NCBI GenBank assembly: GCA_027022365.1
Contig: JALVYU010000007.1
Span: 62,001-126,000, forward strand
Reading direction: 5' to 3'
DNA: 64,000 bases
Source: Desulfurococcales archaeon
Lineage (GTDB): Archaea > Thermoproteota > Thermoprotei_A > Sulfolobales > Desulfurococcaceae
Of the stretch, positions 27,088 to 36,777 are shown in pieces (the stretch's first letter is position 1; every line of letters begins with the position of its first letter). The notes under the pieces were generated by a model. The model was given only the letters and a program-made list of their open reading frames with translations, did no database searches and had not been told where the DNA came from. Both the position numbers and the translations under genes were made by a program.

Positions 27088-27631
27088 GATAATCTCTGAC
27101 CTCCATGTATACTTGTCTCGGCAGGTTTCTGCCAAGCATGTTCCTGTTCTCTATGGTAACTATATACTTCCTTACACGTCCTTTTAACCCAAGGGATTTC
27201 GGGTCAAGCCTGTAATGTACTACCAATATAAGTGGTTTATTCGAGTCTACGGCGTTTCTTAGTAGTCTTGTGAACACTGGTAATTTAAGCTCCATTGGCC
27301 CCACTTCATCTACTCCTATAACGTCTGCTTGACTGATCGCTCTAGTTAGCGCCTCCTCTATGAGTTCAGAGGCTTCGGATATGCATAAATAATAGGAACC
27401 TATCCTAGGCCCTCTACAAATGGCATCTTTCCTTGCAAGCCATGCTTCTCTGCCTGTGAATATATCAATTATTTTGAAACCAATCCTTCTTCCCCCTATT
27501 CTTACTTCGGGGGTTCTGATACCATCTACCTTTATTCCTTTCTCAAGAAGAAACTCGATTATTCTATTAAACAGGGTTGATTTACCTATGCCTGGACGTC
27601 CAGTTATTATGTATATGGGGCGTTCATCCAT
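27056..27631 (-). CDS. Nucleoside-triphosphatase, THEP1 family
   Basis: A 191-residue P-loop NTPase. Walker A GRPGIGKST is at 11-19, the KVDGIRTPEVR strand and RIGFKIIDI follow, and Walker B is VIGVDEVGPMEL (about 103-114). The family hydrolyses nucleoside triphosphates; Aquifex THEP1 and human NTPCR are relatives. Biological role is unclear. The 3' end overlaps trm1, and the HTH regulator gene lies 13 bp upstream, so all three are probably in one operon. Confidence 0.9.
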   Translation of the reverse strand: MDERPIYIITGRPGIGKSTLFNRIIEFLLEKGIKVDGIRTPEVRIGGRRIGFKIIDIFTGREAWLARKDAICRGPRIGSYYLCISEASELIEEALTRAISQADVIGVDEVGPMELKLPVFTRLLRNAVDSNKPLILVVHYRLDPKSLGLKGRVRKYIVTIENRNMLGRNLPRQVYMEVRDYLAEQKRSLRL

Positions 27632-27644
27632 CTCTTATTCACTG

Positions 27645-28532
27645 CTACTTATTCGATTCGAGTCTTTCCTTGAGCTTCCTAATATCGTCTCTATTCTCTA
27701 TAATGATATGCTCGGAGTCAATTATCCTTGATAATCGCTCGCTTTCTCTAACTTTTAACCGATATGCACGAGTATTTCTGGTCTTTAAGGTAATTGATAC
27801 AATGTTATTATTGCTTGATAATGCGAAGTCTACTGGTGTTCTCATGAACTTGTAGAATCTGTGTCCGCACTCCTTGGCTATACGGTGGACCTCCTCCTCA
27901 AGTTTATTGGTAGGGGCATCTTCCATTGTACGCGTTATTTCGGGCTTCAATATTTCGAGGGGCTCTAGAACATCTTCACCAAAAATTTCTGCGATTCTGA
28001 GGGCTGTCTCGATACTAACGCTTGTTCTTTTATGCTCGTAGTCATAAACAGCTTTTCTTGTGACCCCTATAAGGTCTGCGGCTTCGCCAAGACTATATCC
28101 TAGCTCCATTCTTCTCTTCCTGAATTTCTCGGGGCTTATTCTGACACTGTACACGCCATGTGACTTATAGACATATATTTTCTCATCCTTAAGGAGTACT
28201 TGCTCGAGAGTGTCGCTTCTTATCACGTTGACATTCATTCTCTTGTAGATAACATCGGGTTCGAGCTCGTTTTTTCCGTGTTTTTCTGCAATAATCAGTG
28301 ATGATGTCTTGTAAGCTTGCTGAGCTCTTTCAAGATCTTTGACCTCAACGTTTGAAACGCTGCGTGCATCGATAACTGTCTTAATGACTATCCTTAGATC
28401 ATCCCTTGCTCCGGTGATATCAATTGATCTTTGGTTCTGAGGATAAGTTAGTATTTCTACTCTAAACCCGGCTTTTTTGAGGGTTTTGACAATGTTTTCG
28501 ACGATTTCTTCAATTAATTTTTTATCATGCAT
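27645..28532 (-). CDS. Archaeal HTH-type transcriptional regulator
   Basis: A 295-residue protein with an N-terminal endonuclease-like or restriction-fold region (LIEEIVENIVKTLKKAGFRVEILTYPQNQRSIDITGARDD) and a central Xre/Cro-type HTH (FRKRRMELGYSLGEAADLIGVTRKAVYDYEHKRTSVSIETALRIAEIFG, about 137-187). This is a conserved archaeal family annotated only as putative HTH regulators. The start is ATG 28532, with GGTG exactly 6 nt upstream; TTG 28553 is less likely. Its target is unknown. Confidence 0.87.
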   Translation of the reverse strand: MHDKKLIEEIVENIVKTLKKAGFRVEILTYPQNQRSIDITGARDDLRIVIKTVIDARSVSNVEVKDLERAQQAYKTSSLIIAEKHGKNELEPDVIYKRMNVNVIRSDTLEQVLLKDEKIYVYKSHGVYSVRISPEKFRKRRMELGYSLGEAADLIGVTRKAVYDYEHKRTSVSIETALRIAEIFGEDVLEPLEILKPEITRTMEDAPTNKLEEEVHRIAKECGHRFYKFMRTPVDFALSSNNNIVSITLKTRNTRAYRLKVRESERLSRIIDSEHIIIENRDDIRKLKERLESNK

Positions 28533-28584
28533 AAAAAACACCTTGAAATTCAAGTAAATATCTTATCCTGTTATTGTATGATGA

Positions 28585-29289
28585 TTATTTCCTCTTATAT
28601 CTTGCATAGACCATTGCGTGGTCTCTATCATACGGTTCTAGGTGTATGACATCAATGATTTCGAATCCGCGCTCTTTTAACGTATTGATCTCTCTCTTGT
28701 ATACTTCGCTGGGCTCCTTAGTCACGTCTATGCTTCTAGCCTTAATGGCCAATAGTATGTAGCCTCCATCCTTTAGGAAGAAGTCAGCATTGTCAGCAAC
28801 GATTGTTGCTTGGTCAGGCTGCGCTACATCAGCATATATCCCGTCAACCATCTCTACTAAGTGCCTGTAGTTCTGTGGCTTACGCGCATCACCCAGTATG
28901 GGGTAGAGGTTTTTCCTTATGTCTGCTACTAGGATGAATTCTCTCATGACTCTTGGCGCGAACTCGACGCCATATATTCTGCCTTTTGGCCCAACTATGT
29001 CGGATACGTGGCTAGCAGTTGTTCCCGTGGCTACTCCTAGATAAAGGATTTTGTGGCCCTCCCGTATCGGCTGCTCTGCTAGGCCGTTTGCAAGCGCGCC
29101 CGCCAATTTGCTTCTATAGGTGTTCCATTCACGATATTCTACACCGTTGTATCTGAACAATCGTTCGCCATAAACTCTATGGCCCGGTACAAGGTTCTTT
29201 GTTGCAAGCTTTACGCTTCCATCTTCTAGTTCAACAATGTACACACCATAATATTTTTCATGAGGCCTAACCGATACGACCTGGGACAT
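28585..29289 (-). CDS. flpA: Fibrillarin-like rRNA/tRNA 2'-O-methyltransferase
   Basis: A 234-residue fibrillarin, the catalytic subunit of C/D-box sRNPs. It has the N-terminal domain ([18 protein letters not shown]), the SAM-binding [33 protein letters not shown], and [11 protein letters not shown]. The C/D guide directs it to methylate rRNA and tRNA riboses. GGTG ends 7 nt before ATG 29289. nop5 lies 14 bp upstream, giving the common archaeal nop5-flpA pair. Confidence 0.98.
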   Translation of the reverse strand: MSQVVSVRPHEKYYGVYIVELEDGSVKLATKNLVPGHRVYGERLFRYNGVEYREWNTYRSKLAGALANGLAEQPIREGHKILYLGVATGTTASHVSDIVGPKGRIYGVEFAPRVMREFILVADIRKNLYPILGDARKPQNYRHLVEMVDGIYADVAQPDQATIVADNADFFLKDGGYILLAIKARSIDVTKEPSEVYKREINTLKERGFEIIDVIHLEPYDRDHAMVYARYKRK

Positions 29290-29303
29290 ACATTGTCACC
29301 TCC

Positions 29304-30548
29304 TTATCTTCTCCTTCTTCCTCTTCTCCTCCTACCTTTGCCCCTCTTCCTCGGGGGTCTAGGCCTAGAGGGTTTCTCTTCTTTCTTTCTGGCCGGCGGT
29401 TTCGCGTAAAGCTTCTTGATCTCCTCGATTCTCTTCTCGAGTTCTTCCTTCAGTTTATCTCCAATGAACCTACCTGTGAAGAAGTCGACCTTGGCTGCGA
29501 TGGCAAGTTTTGCAGCGAGCGCTCTCGCGATCTTACCGCGCTGCCATCTCGGACTTCTATGTATTGCCGGGTACTGAAATATCACGCCGTGCTTGGGTGG
29601 TTTACCACCTGTCCTCAGTGCTCTGAACAATGCTTTTTCTGCTCCTAACACCTGGATTGTGCTGGCAGGCATTTTCGCCAGGTTTTCGAGGCCGCCAGCT
29701 AGGCTTAGGAGCCTCGCACCCAGCTTGGGGCCTACGAGTGCCGTTATGTTTGGTGCAACCTCCTTCATTATGGCCTCTATGTATCCCTCGAGGGTCTCGC
29801 GGAGCTTGTAGAGTTCTAGTATGATGCCTGCAAGCGTCTTGATGTACTCTATGTCGAAGTCGCTTAGGTCTGCGCCCATGCTCTTCTTAGCCGCTTCAGC
29901 GATCTTCTCGGCTTTCTGTTCGCTGAACCCTAGCTTCATCAGGTTCTCTTTTGTTATGTTCATACGATGTCCTAGCTCGTAGACTATCTTCGCGTAGTCG
30001 AGATGTTCTCTGACCAGCTCATCGAGCTCGGGGAAGTGGAGGCTATACCATTCCCTAAGCCTTGCGACGTACAGGTTTATAGTCTTGTCTATATCGTCAA
30101 TAGTCCTTATGGCCTGAACAGCTAACATGTCACGCTTCTGTGCTGCACGCCTTAGTTTTCTCCTAGTAGTTTCAACGAGTATTTCATGTAATGTTGAGAA
30201 GAAGCTTTCTTCATCCACGGCGAAACCGTTCTCAACACCATATTTCGCTAGGTTCTCTCGTAGAATAATTGCGCCCTTGTGGGCAACCTGTACTTCGGGC
30301 TCCAGCCCCGCTTTTGACACGTGCTTACCGATCTCAGGGGTCTCCACGACGATATGGGTATATCCCTTCTCCTTCAGCTGCTCCAATACTTCTCTTAGCT
30401 GAGGAGTCTCGGCCCCCTCCTCGAGCCTGAGAAGATACTCCACGTTATCGTCGAGATTCTTTGGCGCAAGAGACTTTGCTACGACCTCTCCGTTCTCATC
30501 AAATGCAAATACGCCTACCACCGATTCAGCTAGATATGCCTTCTTCAT
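29304..30548 (-). CDS. nop5: C/D-box sRNP scaffold protein Nop5 (Nop56/58)
   Basis: A 414-residue Nop5. The N-terminal domain binds fibrillarin, a long coiled coil (about 130-250) mediates dimerisation, and the C-terminal Nop domain (APNITALVGPKLGARLLSLAGGLENLAKMPASTIQVLGAEKALFRAL) contacts L7Ae and guide RNA. The tail is Arg/Lys-rich (RKRGKGRRRRGRRRR). ATG 30548 is the start, with GGTG exactly 6 nt upstream; GTG 30557 is inside that site. The upstream gap to S30e holds a 20-bp palindrome. Confidence 0.97.
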   Translation of the reverse strand: MKKAYLAESVVGVFAFDENGEVVAKSLAPKNLDDNVEYLLRLEEGAETPQLREVLEQLKEKGYTHIVVETPEIGKHVSKAGLEPEVQVAHKGAIILRENLAKYGVENGFAVDEESFFSTLHEILVETTRRKLRRAAQKRDMLAVQAIRTIDDIDKTINLYVARLREWYSLHFPELDELVREHLDYAKIVYELGHRMNITKENLMKLGFSEQKAEKIAEAAKKSMGADLSDFDIEYIKTLAGIILELYKLRETLEGYIEAIMKEVAPNITALVGPKLGARLLSLAGGLENLAKMPASTIQVLGAEKALFRALRTGGKPPKHGVIFQYPAIHRSPRWQRGKIARALAAKLAIAAKVDFFTGRFIGDKLKEELEKRIEEIKKLYAKPPARKKEEKPSRPRPPRKRGKGRRRRGRRRR

Positions 30549-30605
30549 CACAATCACCAGACCTATATTGATCAGTAGGTTTTACTGGTTATTTAAACCC
30601 AGTTA

Positions 30606-30625
30606 TAATGTATTCTAATACATTA
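30606..30625. promoter_or_regulatory. 20-bp palindrome in the nop5/S30e divergent gap
   Basis: TAATGTATT and AATACATTA face each other across CT, a perfect 9-bp inverted repeat. It lies 58 bp before the nop5 start and 79 bp before S30e. It may be an operator for a dimeric regulator acting on one or both genes. It resembles in part the GTATTA-type motifs seen elsewhere in the window. Confidence 0.5.
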
Positions 30626-30653
30626 ATAATCCACCGCCACTTTAGAGATAAAA

Positions 30654-30662
30654 GATTTATAT
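30654..30662 (+). promoter_or_regulatory. TATA box of S30e
   Basis: GATTTATAT lies about 45 nt before the S30e start codon, leaving room for a short leader carrying GGAGGATG. Confidence 0.5.
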
Positions 30663-30703
30663 GGTATTAATCCAGAATAGCCAAAGCAGGAGGATGAAAA
30701 AAC

Positions 30704-30877
30704 ATGCCGAGCCACGGATCGCTTACAAAAGCTGGAAAGGTAAGGAGCCAGACACCGAAGATACCGCCTAAGCCTAAGAAGAACAAACCACCCAGGATGA
30801 GGAATAGATGGGAGTATGTACGTAGGGTGATCCTAGCGCCACAGCAAGTAGTGCGTGGTAGAAGGAGGAGAAGGTAG
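30704..30877 (+). CDS. rps30e: 30S ribosomal protein S30e
   Basis: A 57-residue frame from ATG 30704 to TAG 30875-30877. It begins [19 protein letters not shown] and continues with [21 protein letters not shown], ending in a run of arginines; this is the archaeal S30e pattern. A strong GGAGGATG ribosome-binding site is 7 nt upstream. It is divergent from nop5 and is followed by 186 bp without a gene, holding two palindromes before gatD. Confidence 0.95.
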   Translation: MPSHGSLTKAGKVRSQTPKIPPKPKKNKPPRMRNRWEYVRRVILAPQQVVRGRRRRR

Positions 30878-30960
30878 ACATAAAACAACTGGTTTACCTA
30901 TAGGGTAGTTTTAGGGCTTCTCTGGTCTGTTTTGAGATTTTTCTTAATCCAATGTCTCAG

Positions 30961-31018
30961 CACGTAGAATATTCTATCGTGCAATATAGTTGATAATTTC
31001 TGATATGATCAGAATTAT
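30961..31018. promoter_or_regulatory. Two adjacent palindromes upstream of gatD
   Basis: The first (30961-30981) is CACG, T, AGAAT/ATTCT, AT, CGTG, with a perfect AGAATATTCT core. The second (30993-31018) has arms ATAATT-T-CTGAT and ATCAG-AATTAT around ATG. They lie 46 to 103 bp before the gatD start, close to a TATA-like stretch near 31020-31028. They could be operators; as RNA they could also form hairpins after S30e. Confidence 0.45.
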
Positions 31019-31063
31019 TCTTAATACTATGCCTCCATACTCATTTACATCAGGTGTAGCGTA

Positions 31064-32422
31064 TTGAATAGTGTGGATGAAGCTTATCTGGGCTATAAAG
31101 GTAGAGTAGCCGGTATCCTTAAAAATATGGGCTTCGACGTTGGTGATCGGATAAAGATAGTTCGCGGCGATAGAGTATTTGAAGGAGTATTAATGCCGCG
31201 CGAAAAATTATATGGCTCTAGACCAATTGTAGTGATCAAGCTGGACAACGGCTACAATGTTGGTGTTAGAATAGATGAGACCACAAGGATAGAACTCGTT
31301 GAAAAGAAGAAACAACGTGTATACACAAAGCCTAAAATAGTTCAACGATCTGACCTGCCCCATGTCGCCTTTCTTAGTACGGGAGGCACAATTGTTTCAA
31401 AAGTCGATTACGAAACAGGCGCCGTGAAACCTGCATTGAGTGTTGAAGAACTACTTGAATGGGTGCCGGAAATAGGTGAGACAGCATACATTGATGCTAA
31501 GATCATACTAAACGTGTTCTCCGAAGACCTAACCCCTAGCCACTGGGCCCTTATAGCTGAGAAAGTATATGAGGAGTTCAAGAAAGGAAAAGCCGGTGTA
31601 GTGATCGCTCATGGAACCGACACCATGGGGTACACAGCCGCTGCACTCGCATTTGCCATAAGAAGAAAACCGGGCCCAATAGTATTTGTAGGTGCTCAGA
31701 GAAGCAGCGATAGACCCAGCACCGACTCGGCATTTAATCTTAAATCAGCTTTCCTGGTAGCAGCCCAGGCTGACATAGCGGAGTCAGTAGTCGTAATGCA
31801 TGGTGAAACAGGAGATACATATGCACTCGTGCACAGAGGTGTAAAAGTCAGGAAAATGCATACAAGTAGAAGAGACGCTTTCCAGTCAATAAATGATCTA
31901 CCTGTAGCGAGAGTTTTTCCAGACGAAAAGAAAATCGAGATCATTGGAAGAGTGTTGCATCGAAGGAGCAAAGACGGAGAACCCGTGCTAAGGAACAAGT
32001 TTGATGACAAGGTGGCTCTAATAAAGTTCTATCCGGGCATGCATCCGGACATATTCGAACACCTTATCGATGACGGCTACCACGGCATAGTAGTGGAGGG
32101 AACAGGGCTAGGCCATATAGCTAATAGGCTCATTCCTGTGCTCGAAAAAGCTCGGAAAGAGGGAGTTCCTGTGGTCATAACTAGCCAGTGCCTCTTCGGT
32201 AGAATAGACCTGTACGTATATAGTACGGGGCGTAGACTCATAGAAGCAGGAGTCATACCGGGTAGTGACATGTTGCCAGAAACGGCCTACGTAAAACTAT
32301 CATGGATTCTCGGTTCTCATACAACTGATTTGGATAAGGTAAGGGAGCTCATGCTGAAGAACTTCGAGGGAGAGATCAACCCGCGTCTAACCGTTAATCT
32401 ATACCCGAGGTGGATAATATGA
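31064..32422 (+). CDS. gatD: Glu-tRNA(Gln) amidotransferase subunit D
   Basis: A 452-residue GatD. An N-terminal beta-barrel domain (about 1-80) precedes an asparaginase-I domain with the catalytic threonines in STGGTI (about 106-111) and [15 protein letters not shown]. It frees ammonia from glutamine for transamidation of Glu-tRNA(Gln), the archaeal route to Gln-tRNA. The start is TTG 31064; GGTG ends 7 nt upstream. The stop overlaps the gatE ATG, so the subunits are made in step. Confidence 0.97.
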   Translation: MNSVDEAYLGYKGRVAGILKNMGFDVGDRIKIVRGDRVFEGVLMPREKLYGSRPIVVIKLDNGYNVGVRIDETTRIELVEKKKQRVYTKPKIVQRSDLPHVAFLSTGGTIVSKVDYETGAVKPALSVEELLEWVPEIGETAYIDAKIILNVFSEDLTPSHWALIAEKVYEEFKKGKAGVVIAHGTDTMGYTAAALAFAIRRKPGPIVFVGAQRSSDRPSTDSAFNLKSAFLVAAQADIAESVVVMHGETGDTYALVHRGVKVRKMHTSRRDAFQSINDLPVARVFPDEKKIEIIGRVLHRRSKDGEPVLRNKFDDKVALIKFYPGMHPDIFEHLIDDGYHGIVVEGTGLGHIANRLIPVLEKARKEGVPVVITSQCLFGRIDLYVYSTGRRLIEAGVIPGSDMLPETAYVKLSWILGSHTTDLDKVRELMLKNFEGEINPRLTVNLYPRWII

Positions 32423-34329
32423 TCGATTACAAGACCCTAGGCCTCAAAGTAGGGCTTGAAATACATATACAGCTGGATACAAAGCATAAGCTGTTCTGCA
32501 ATTGTCCAACAAAACTAGTAGAGGAGGCATCGGAGGATAAGTTTGTTCGGGAACTAAGGCCAGCGAGAAGCGAGCTAGGAGAAGTGGATGAGGCCGCGCT
32601 CCTTGAGTGGAGGAAAGGGGTAAAATACCTCTACCACGCCCCTCGGCCATCTTCATGTCTTGTGGAAGCCGATGAGGAGCCTCCCCACGAAATTAACCGC
32701 GAGGCACTAGTAACTGCTCTCGCCGTAGCTAAGGCGCTCAACATGTATATTGTCGACGAGATACACGTTATGAGAAAAATAGTGATAGATGGAAGCAATA
32801 CGAGTGGGTTCCAGAGAACATCGATCATAGCGCTCGACGGCTATCTATATGATGGCGAGAAAAAGATAGGTATACAGACACTATGCCTCGAAGAAGACGC
32901 AGCTCGCAAAATATCTCAGAGCAAGGGATTCGTTGAATACAAGCTTGACAGGCTAGGTATACCGTTGATAGAAATCGCTACTGCTCCCGATATAAACGAT
33001 CCTGATGAGGCCGAAAGGGTAGCTTTCAAAATAGGGCAGCTTGTACGGCTAACAGGTAAGGCAAAGCGTGGCCTAGGAACAATAAGACAAGACCTAAACG
33101 TATCCATACGTGGCGGCGAAAAAATAGAGATCAAAGGAGTACAGCATCTTTACCTTATTAGCAAAGTCGTAGCATATGAGGCTCTTAGACAAAAAACACT
33201 GCTCGAAATAAGAGATGAACTTCAGAGAAGAGGGCTTACCCCGGAGGATATTGTCAGCGACTTTAAAGATGTATCCGAGATCTTTCGTGGCACGAAATCG
33301 AAGATCATACGCAGAGCTATACAGAGGAAGGATAGTGGTGTATACGCTGTAGTCCTGAGGGGATTCAAGGGCTTGCTGGGTCGTGAAGTACAGCCTGGTA
33401 GGCGCTTTGGAACAGAACTCGCGGACTATGCTCGTGTATGGGGAGGAGTAGGAGGAATATTCCATACAGACGAGCTACCAGCATATGGTATCACAGAGGA
33501 GGAAGTAGATAGGCTGTACGAAGTACTAGGCGCTGATAAAGAGAGAGACGCGATCGTCATAGTAGCTGATAGACGTGATAAGGCGGTCAAAGCCCTAGAA
33601 GCAGTAGTTATGAGGGCCAAGATGGCTTTCCAGGGAGTTCCTCCCGAAACACGTGCAGCGAATCCAGATGGAACGACAAAATATATGAGGCCAAGGCCTG
33701 GCTCGGCCAGGATGTATCCCGAAACAGACATACCGCCCGTACTGGTTGATGATAAGCTTCTCAGTGAAGCAGAAGAACTTGTGCCTGAGCCCTTCGATAA
33801 GAAGCTAGAGAGATATATCAAGGAGTATGGTCTCAGTAAAGAACTAGCAACCACGATACTAAACGATCTAAGGCTCGACCTGTTCGAAGCGCTAGTGGAG
33901 AAATACAGAGAATATGTGAGCCCGACACTTATAGCGTCAACAATAACTAATACGTTGAAAATGCTCAAAGGAGAAGGTGTACCCATCGAGAACATTGAGG
34001 ATAGACATATCGATGAAGTAATGGGTTTAGTGGCCAATAGAGAGATCGCAAAAGAAGCCATCCCCGAAATACTCTCTTATCTCGCCAAAAATCCTGAAGC
34101 AAGTGCACGGGAAGCTGCAAAAGCATTAGGGTTAGCGAGGATCAGTGAGGAAGAACTAGTCAGGATAATTGATGAAGCAATCAAAAACAACTGGGAAAAG
34201 ATAAAAGCGAAGCCCCAGAAAGCCTTCAACATAATCATGGGCATAGTCATGGCTAGGGTTCGTGGTAAAGTAGATGGAAGGACAGTCGCTAAACTGGTGA
34301 GGGACAAGCTTAATTCTGTCCTGGGATAA
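32419..34329 (+). CDS. gatE: Glu-tRNA(Gln) amidotransferase subunit E
   Basis: A 636-residue GatE, the archaeal GatB-type kinase and amidotransferase subunit. It has [24 protein letters not shown] at the start, the cradle domain motifs ([19 protein letters not shown]), an AspRS-like GAD insertion in the middle and a helical plus YqeY-type tRNA-binding tail. ATG 32419 is preceded by GGTG at 32409-32412 with a 6-nt gap; GTG 32410 is part of that site. The complex acts on misacylated Glu-tRNA(Gln) in the cytoplasm. Confidence 0.98.
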   Translation: MIDYKTLGLKVGLEIHIQLDTKHKLFCNCPTKLVEEASEDKFVRELRPARSELGEVDEAALLEWRKGVKYLYHAPRPSSCLVEADEEPPHEINREALVTALAVAKALNMYIVDEIHVMRKIVIDGSNTSGFQRTSIIALDGYLYDGEKKIGIQTLCLEEDAARKISQSKGFVEYKLDRLGIPLIEIATAPDINDPDEAERVAFKIGQLVRLTGKAKRGLGTIRQDLNVSIRGGEKIEIKGVQHLYLISKVVAYEALRQKTLLEIRDELQRRGLTPEDIVSDFKDVSEIFRGTKSKIIRRAIQRKDSGVYAVVLRGFKGLLGREVQPGRRFGTELADYARVWGGVGGIFHTDELPAYGITEEEVDRLYEVLGADKERDAIVIVADRRDKAVKALEAVVMRAKMAFQGVPPETRAANPDGTTKYMRPRPGSARMYPETDIPPVLVDDKLLSEAEELVPEPFDKKLERYIKEYGLSKELATTILNDLRLDLFEALVEKYREYVSPTLIASTITNTLKMLKGEGVPIENIEDRHIDEVMGLVANREIAKEAIPEILSYLAKNPEASAREAAKALGLARISEEELVRIIDEAIKNNWEKIKAKPQKAFNIIMGIVMARVRGKVDGRTVAKLVRDKLNSVLG

Positions 34330-34404
34330 CTTTTTTCAAGGCGATGAAGAGTACTCCCGACAATGAAGGATGATTAGAAGGCATTTGTCGGAGCCCCATT
34401 TAAC

Positions 34405-34461
34405 GATGATGAATATCCCCAGTATGACCGTTAGTGAATGATATGAACACGAGCGTGCTGA
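34405..34461 (+). ncRNA. Candidate C/D-box guide sRNA
   Basis: A C box (ATGATGA, 34406-34412) and a D box (CTGA, 34458-34461) are 56 nt apart end to end, the usual length for archaeal C/D sRNAs. Internal weaker D' (TATGA, about 34423-34427) and C' (GTGAATGA, about 34434-34441) boxes would leave guides of about 11 and 16 nt. TTTAA and TTAAA flank the boxes and could close a terminal stem. The element ends within the promoter of the next gene. I could not check its rRNA or tRNA targets. Confidence 0.42.
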
Positions 34462-34498
34462 GTATTAAATACTCTTCTAAATCATAGATTATTCTTGG

Positions 34499-34927
34499 AT
34501 GTTGAGTTTTGGCCGCTGCCGAGCCTATAGCTTGGGGGCTGTGAGGAAAATGGTAGCCGCTGAACATGATAAGCTTAGTAGAGCCTTGGGTAAACTCCTT
34601 GAAAGCAGAGGTTACAGGGTAAGAATACAGAGTGTTACCGAAATGAACCTCATGGGTGAAAAGAACAGGCTCTATGTTATTCATGCGGTGTCAAGTGATG
34701 AAAGAAACATAGTGACAATAAGAATACATGAGAACAATATAAATAGGTTAAGGGTTTCTCTGCGTAGACGTAATGAGGGGCTAAGACATACCCTAGCCGA
34801 TAAGCTCGAGGAGGCAGGATTCAGAGTTACGGTAACCGAGGAGGAGGTTTCGGGTAGTGTAACTGGTTGTGGAGAGCACCTAATAGATAAAATGAGGAAT
34901 GCACTTAACATAATCGAAAGGTCTTAG
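34499..34927 (+). CDS. Conserved-looking protein of unknown function
   Basis: A 142-residue basic protein that I do not recognise. Two helix-strand units are visible: HDKLSRALGKLLESRGYRVRIQSVTE and the similar LRHTLADKLEEAGFRVTVTEEEV, suggesting an internal repeat of a small alpha/beta fold. ATG 34499 follows a palindromic TATA element (GAGTATTAAATACTC, 34460-34474) by about 27 nt and could be leaderless; ATG 34550 is an in-frame alternative. An HTH gene follows after 3 bp, so they are one operon. Confidence 0.65.
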   Translation: MLSFGRCRAYSLGAVRKMVAAEHDKLSRALGKLLESRGYRVRIQSVTEMNLMGEKNRLYVIHAVSSDERNIVTIRIHENNINRLRVSLRRRNEGLRHTLADKLEEAGFRVTVTEEEVSGSVTGCGEHLIDKMRNALNIIERS

Positions 34928-34930
34928 CAT

Positions 34931-35818
34931 ATGCTTCCTGAACAGAAAGAGCTCCTCGAGCTAATAGTTGAAAAACTAAACAGTGGAAGCACCCAGGCAG
35001 AGATCGCTTCTCAGTTCGGCGTCTCTAAGGTAAAGATCTCGAGGATAGTTAATGCAGGGCTTAAAGAAGGAATCTTCCATAGAACATTCGGTGTTTATAC
35101 ACATTGCTTATTGAAGCCGTCATGGATAATGATCTCCACGGTGAGAACTGGAACTATCAATGTTAATGAAATCACGCCTAAACCGGACCTTATCTACATG
35201 TCAATATTCCCTGTACCAACCTTTTTCATGTACTTTTTCAGAACATTAGAGCCCAAGATCCATACTGGCAGTGTTAAAGTCATTGAATTAAGCAAAATAG
35301 TTGAATCCTTAATAGTTTATGAGCTTACATTTTCGAGACGATTAAGGCTCGATGTATGTGAAAAATGTACTGTTTATGACGATATAGATGAACTCCTTGC
35401 TATAACGATTTTGAAGGATATACATTTTTCCAAATATGATATTGATCTGTATACCTTATGGAAAAAAGTGGGTTTAACAAATATTCATAGTGTAAAATAT
35501 CACTACTATAACCATCTGCTCAATAATCTCGTCTATAAACGATACATTATACGGCCTCGAAACTCTATGCGCGCAATACTGAAAGTCTCATCGCCGTCAA
35601 TGGCTAAAGCTGTATCTTTTATACTCAAACTTTACCATGAAAAAATACTCGTTGGAGTAGATATTTTTGACATAGTATATCATGATCCATTTAGGGCATA
35701 TCTGGTTGCGTGGATAGATCCTATATGTGCTTGGGAAAAACTCTACTCGATCGATCCGCCGAGCCATGTTAAAGTTGAAATATTTCCTGCTAAACTAGTT
35801 TATCCAGTTCAAGAATAA
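34931..35818 (+). CDS. Predicted HTH-containing protein of unknown function
   Basis: A 295-residue protein. Residues 1-45 form a helix-turn-helix (LLELIVEKLNSGSTQAEIASQFGVSKVKISRIVNAGLKEG). The rest is alpha/beta, rich in aromatic residues (PTFFMYFFRTLEPKIHTGSVKVIELSK, VKYHYYNHLLNNLVYKRYI), with an isolated CEKC pair near 140. No enzyme motif is seen. A role as a regulator with an effector domain is an inference. It lies between the unknown 142-residue gene (3 bp) and a PPP phosphatase gene (32 bp). Confidence 0.65.
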   Translation: MLPEQKELLELIVEKLNSGSTQAEIASQFGVSKVKISRIVNAGLKEGIFHRTFGVYTHCLLKPSWIMISTVRTGTINVNEITPKPDLIYMSIFPVPTFFMYFFRTLEPKIHTGSVKVIELSKIVESLIVYELTFSRRLRLDVCEKCTVYDDIDELLAITILKDIHFSKYDIDLYTLWKKVGLTNIHSVKYHYYNHLLNNLVYKRYIIRPRNSMRAILKVSSPSMAKAVSFILKLYHEKILVGVDIFDIVYHDPFRAYLVAWIDPICAWEKLYSIDPPSHVKVEIFPAKLVYPVQE

Positions 35819-35850
35819 TTTCCAAAAACAGTACGTGGATGGTGCTCGTA

Positions 35851-36777
35851 TTGGAAGAAATAGAGTTCAGCAGTCTAGTAATAAACACTATGTCCGATTT
35901 CAAGGAAATAATTAACTTAATCATAGATGTTGCAGATAAGATCGATAAAACATATAGTGGATTAGTATATCGTCCTCCAGGCCTTATTGAAATAACCGAT
36001 TATGAAGAACTATATGTGATCGGCGACCTTCACGGCGATTTCGGGACTCTTCTGGACATTCTATCCTCAGAAGAGCTCCTTGATAGACTAGAACATGATA
36101 ACGTTAAGATTATCTTTCTCGGCGACTATGTTGATAGAGGAGATCAGCAGTTAGAAGTGCTAACAGCAGTGCTTTATCTAAAATTACTGCATCCCGAGAA
36201 AATTGTGGCCTTGCGGGGCAATCACGAAGCGCCACCCCTACTATTGCCATATCCCCATGATTTCTCATCGATTCTGAGAGGCGTATATGGAACAGAAAAG
36301 GGAATATTGATATACAGATTATTCTTTAGGCTTTTCCAAAGACTCCCTGTAATAGCAAGGATTCCGGGAAAAATATTGTTTCTGCATGGAGGCCCGCCAT
36401 CCACTGTTCTTGAAGCGTATAGCTTTGAAGAGGCATTCTCGGTTGGTGTTCCTAGTATTGATGACAATACCCTTGAGGAGATCCTATGGAACGATCCCGT
36501 TGAATCCGATATCACGGTTCAGGAATCACCACGTGGGGCAGGATACATGTTTGGGAAGAAGATCACGGAGAAAACGTTAGAATTATCCGGTACGAGTTAC
36601 ATTGTTCGGGCGCACGAACCATCTTATTATGGTTATAAGATAAATCATGATGGAAAGGTCATTACATTATTTGATGCTAAGATACCAGCTTATGGTATTT
36701 TAAGTGCTGCATACCTGAGGATCAGTAGGGATGCGGATTTAGAGAAAGGGCTTGAAAACTACATCGTTACTATATAA
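35851..36777 (+). CDS. PPP-family Ser/Thr protein phosphatase
   Basis: A 308-residue metallophosphatase of the PP1/PP2A type. The metal-binding motifs are clear: VIGDLHGDFGTL, FLGDYVDRGDQQ and ALRGNHEAPPLL, with a later FLHGGPPS and VRAHEPSYYGY. It dephosphorylates proteins using two metal ions. TTG 35851 is chosen because GGTG at 35841-35844 lies exactly 6 nt upstream; ATG 35839 overlaps that site. It overlaps the convergent small gene by 8 bp. It may oppose the kinases seen elsewhere (9896-10708, Rio2), but no link is shown. Confidence 0.93.
   Translation: MEEIEFSSLVINTMSDFKEIINLIIDVADKIDKTYSGLVYRPPGLIEITDYEELYVIGDLHGDFGTLLDILSSEELLDRLEHDNVKIIFLGDYVDRGDQQLEVLTAVLYLKLLHPEKIVALRGNHEAPPLLLPYPHDFSSILRGVYGTEKGILIYRLFFRLFQRLPVIARIPGKILFLHGGPPSTVLEAYSFEEAFSVGVPSIDDNTLEEILWNDPVESDITVQESPRGAGYMFGKKITEKTLELSGTSYIVRAHEPSYYGYKINHDGKVITLFDAKIPAYGILSAAYLRISRDADLEKGLENYIVTI

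Noticed and set aside
34330-34404. Second C/D-box sRNA at the gatE end
   Set aside because: ATGAAGA and ATGAT boxes occur, but there is no CTGA D box at a suitable distance (only CGGA).
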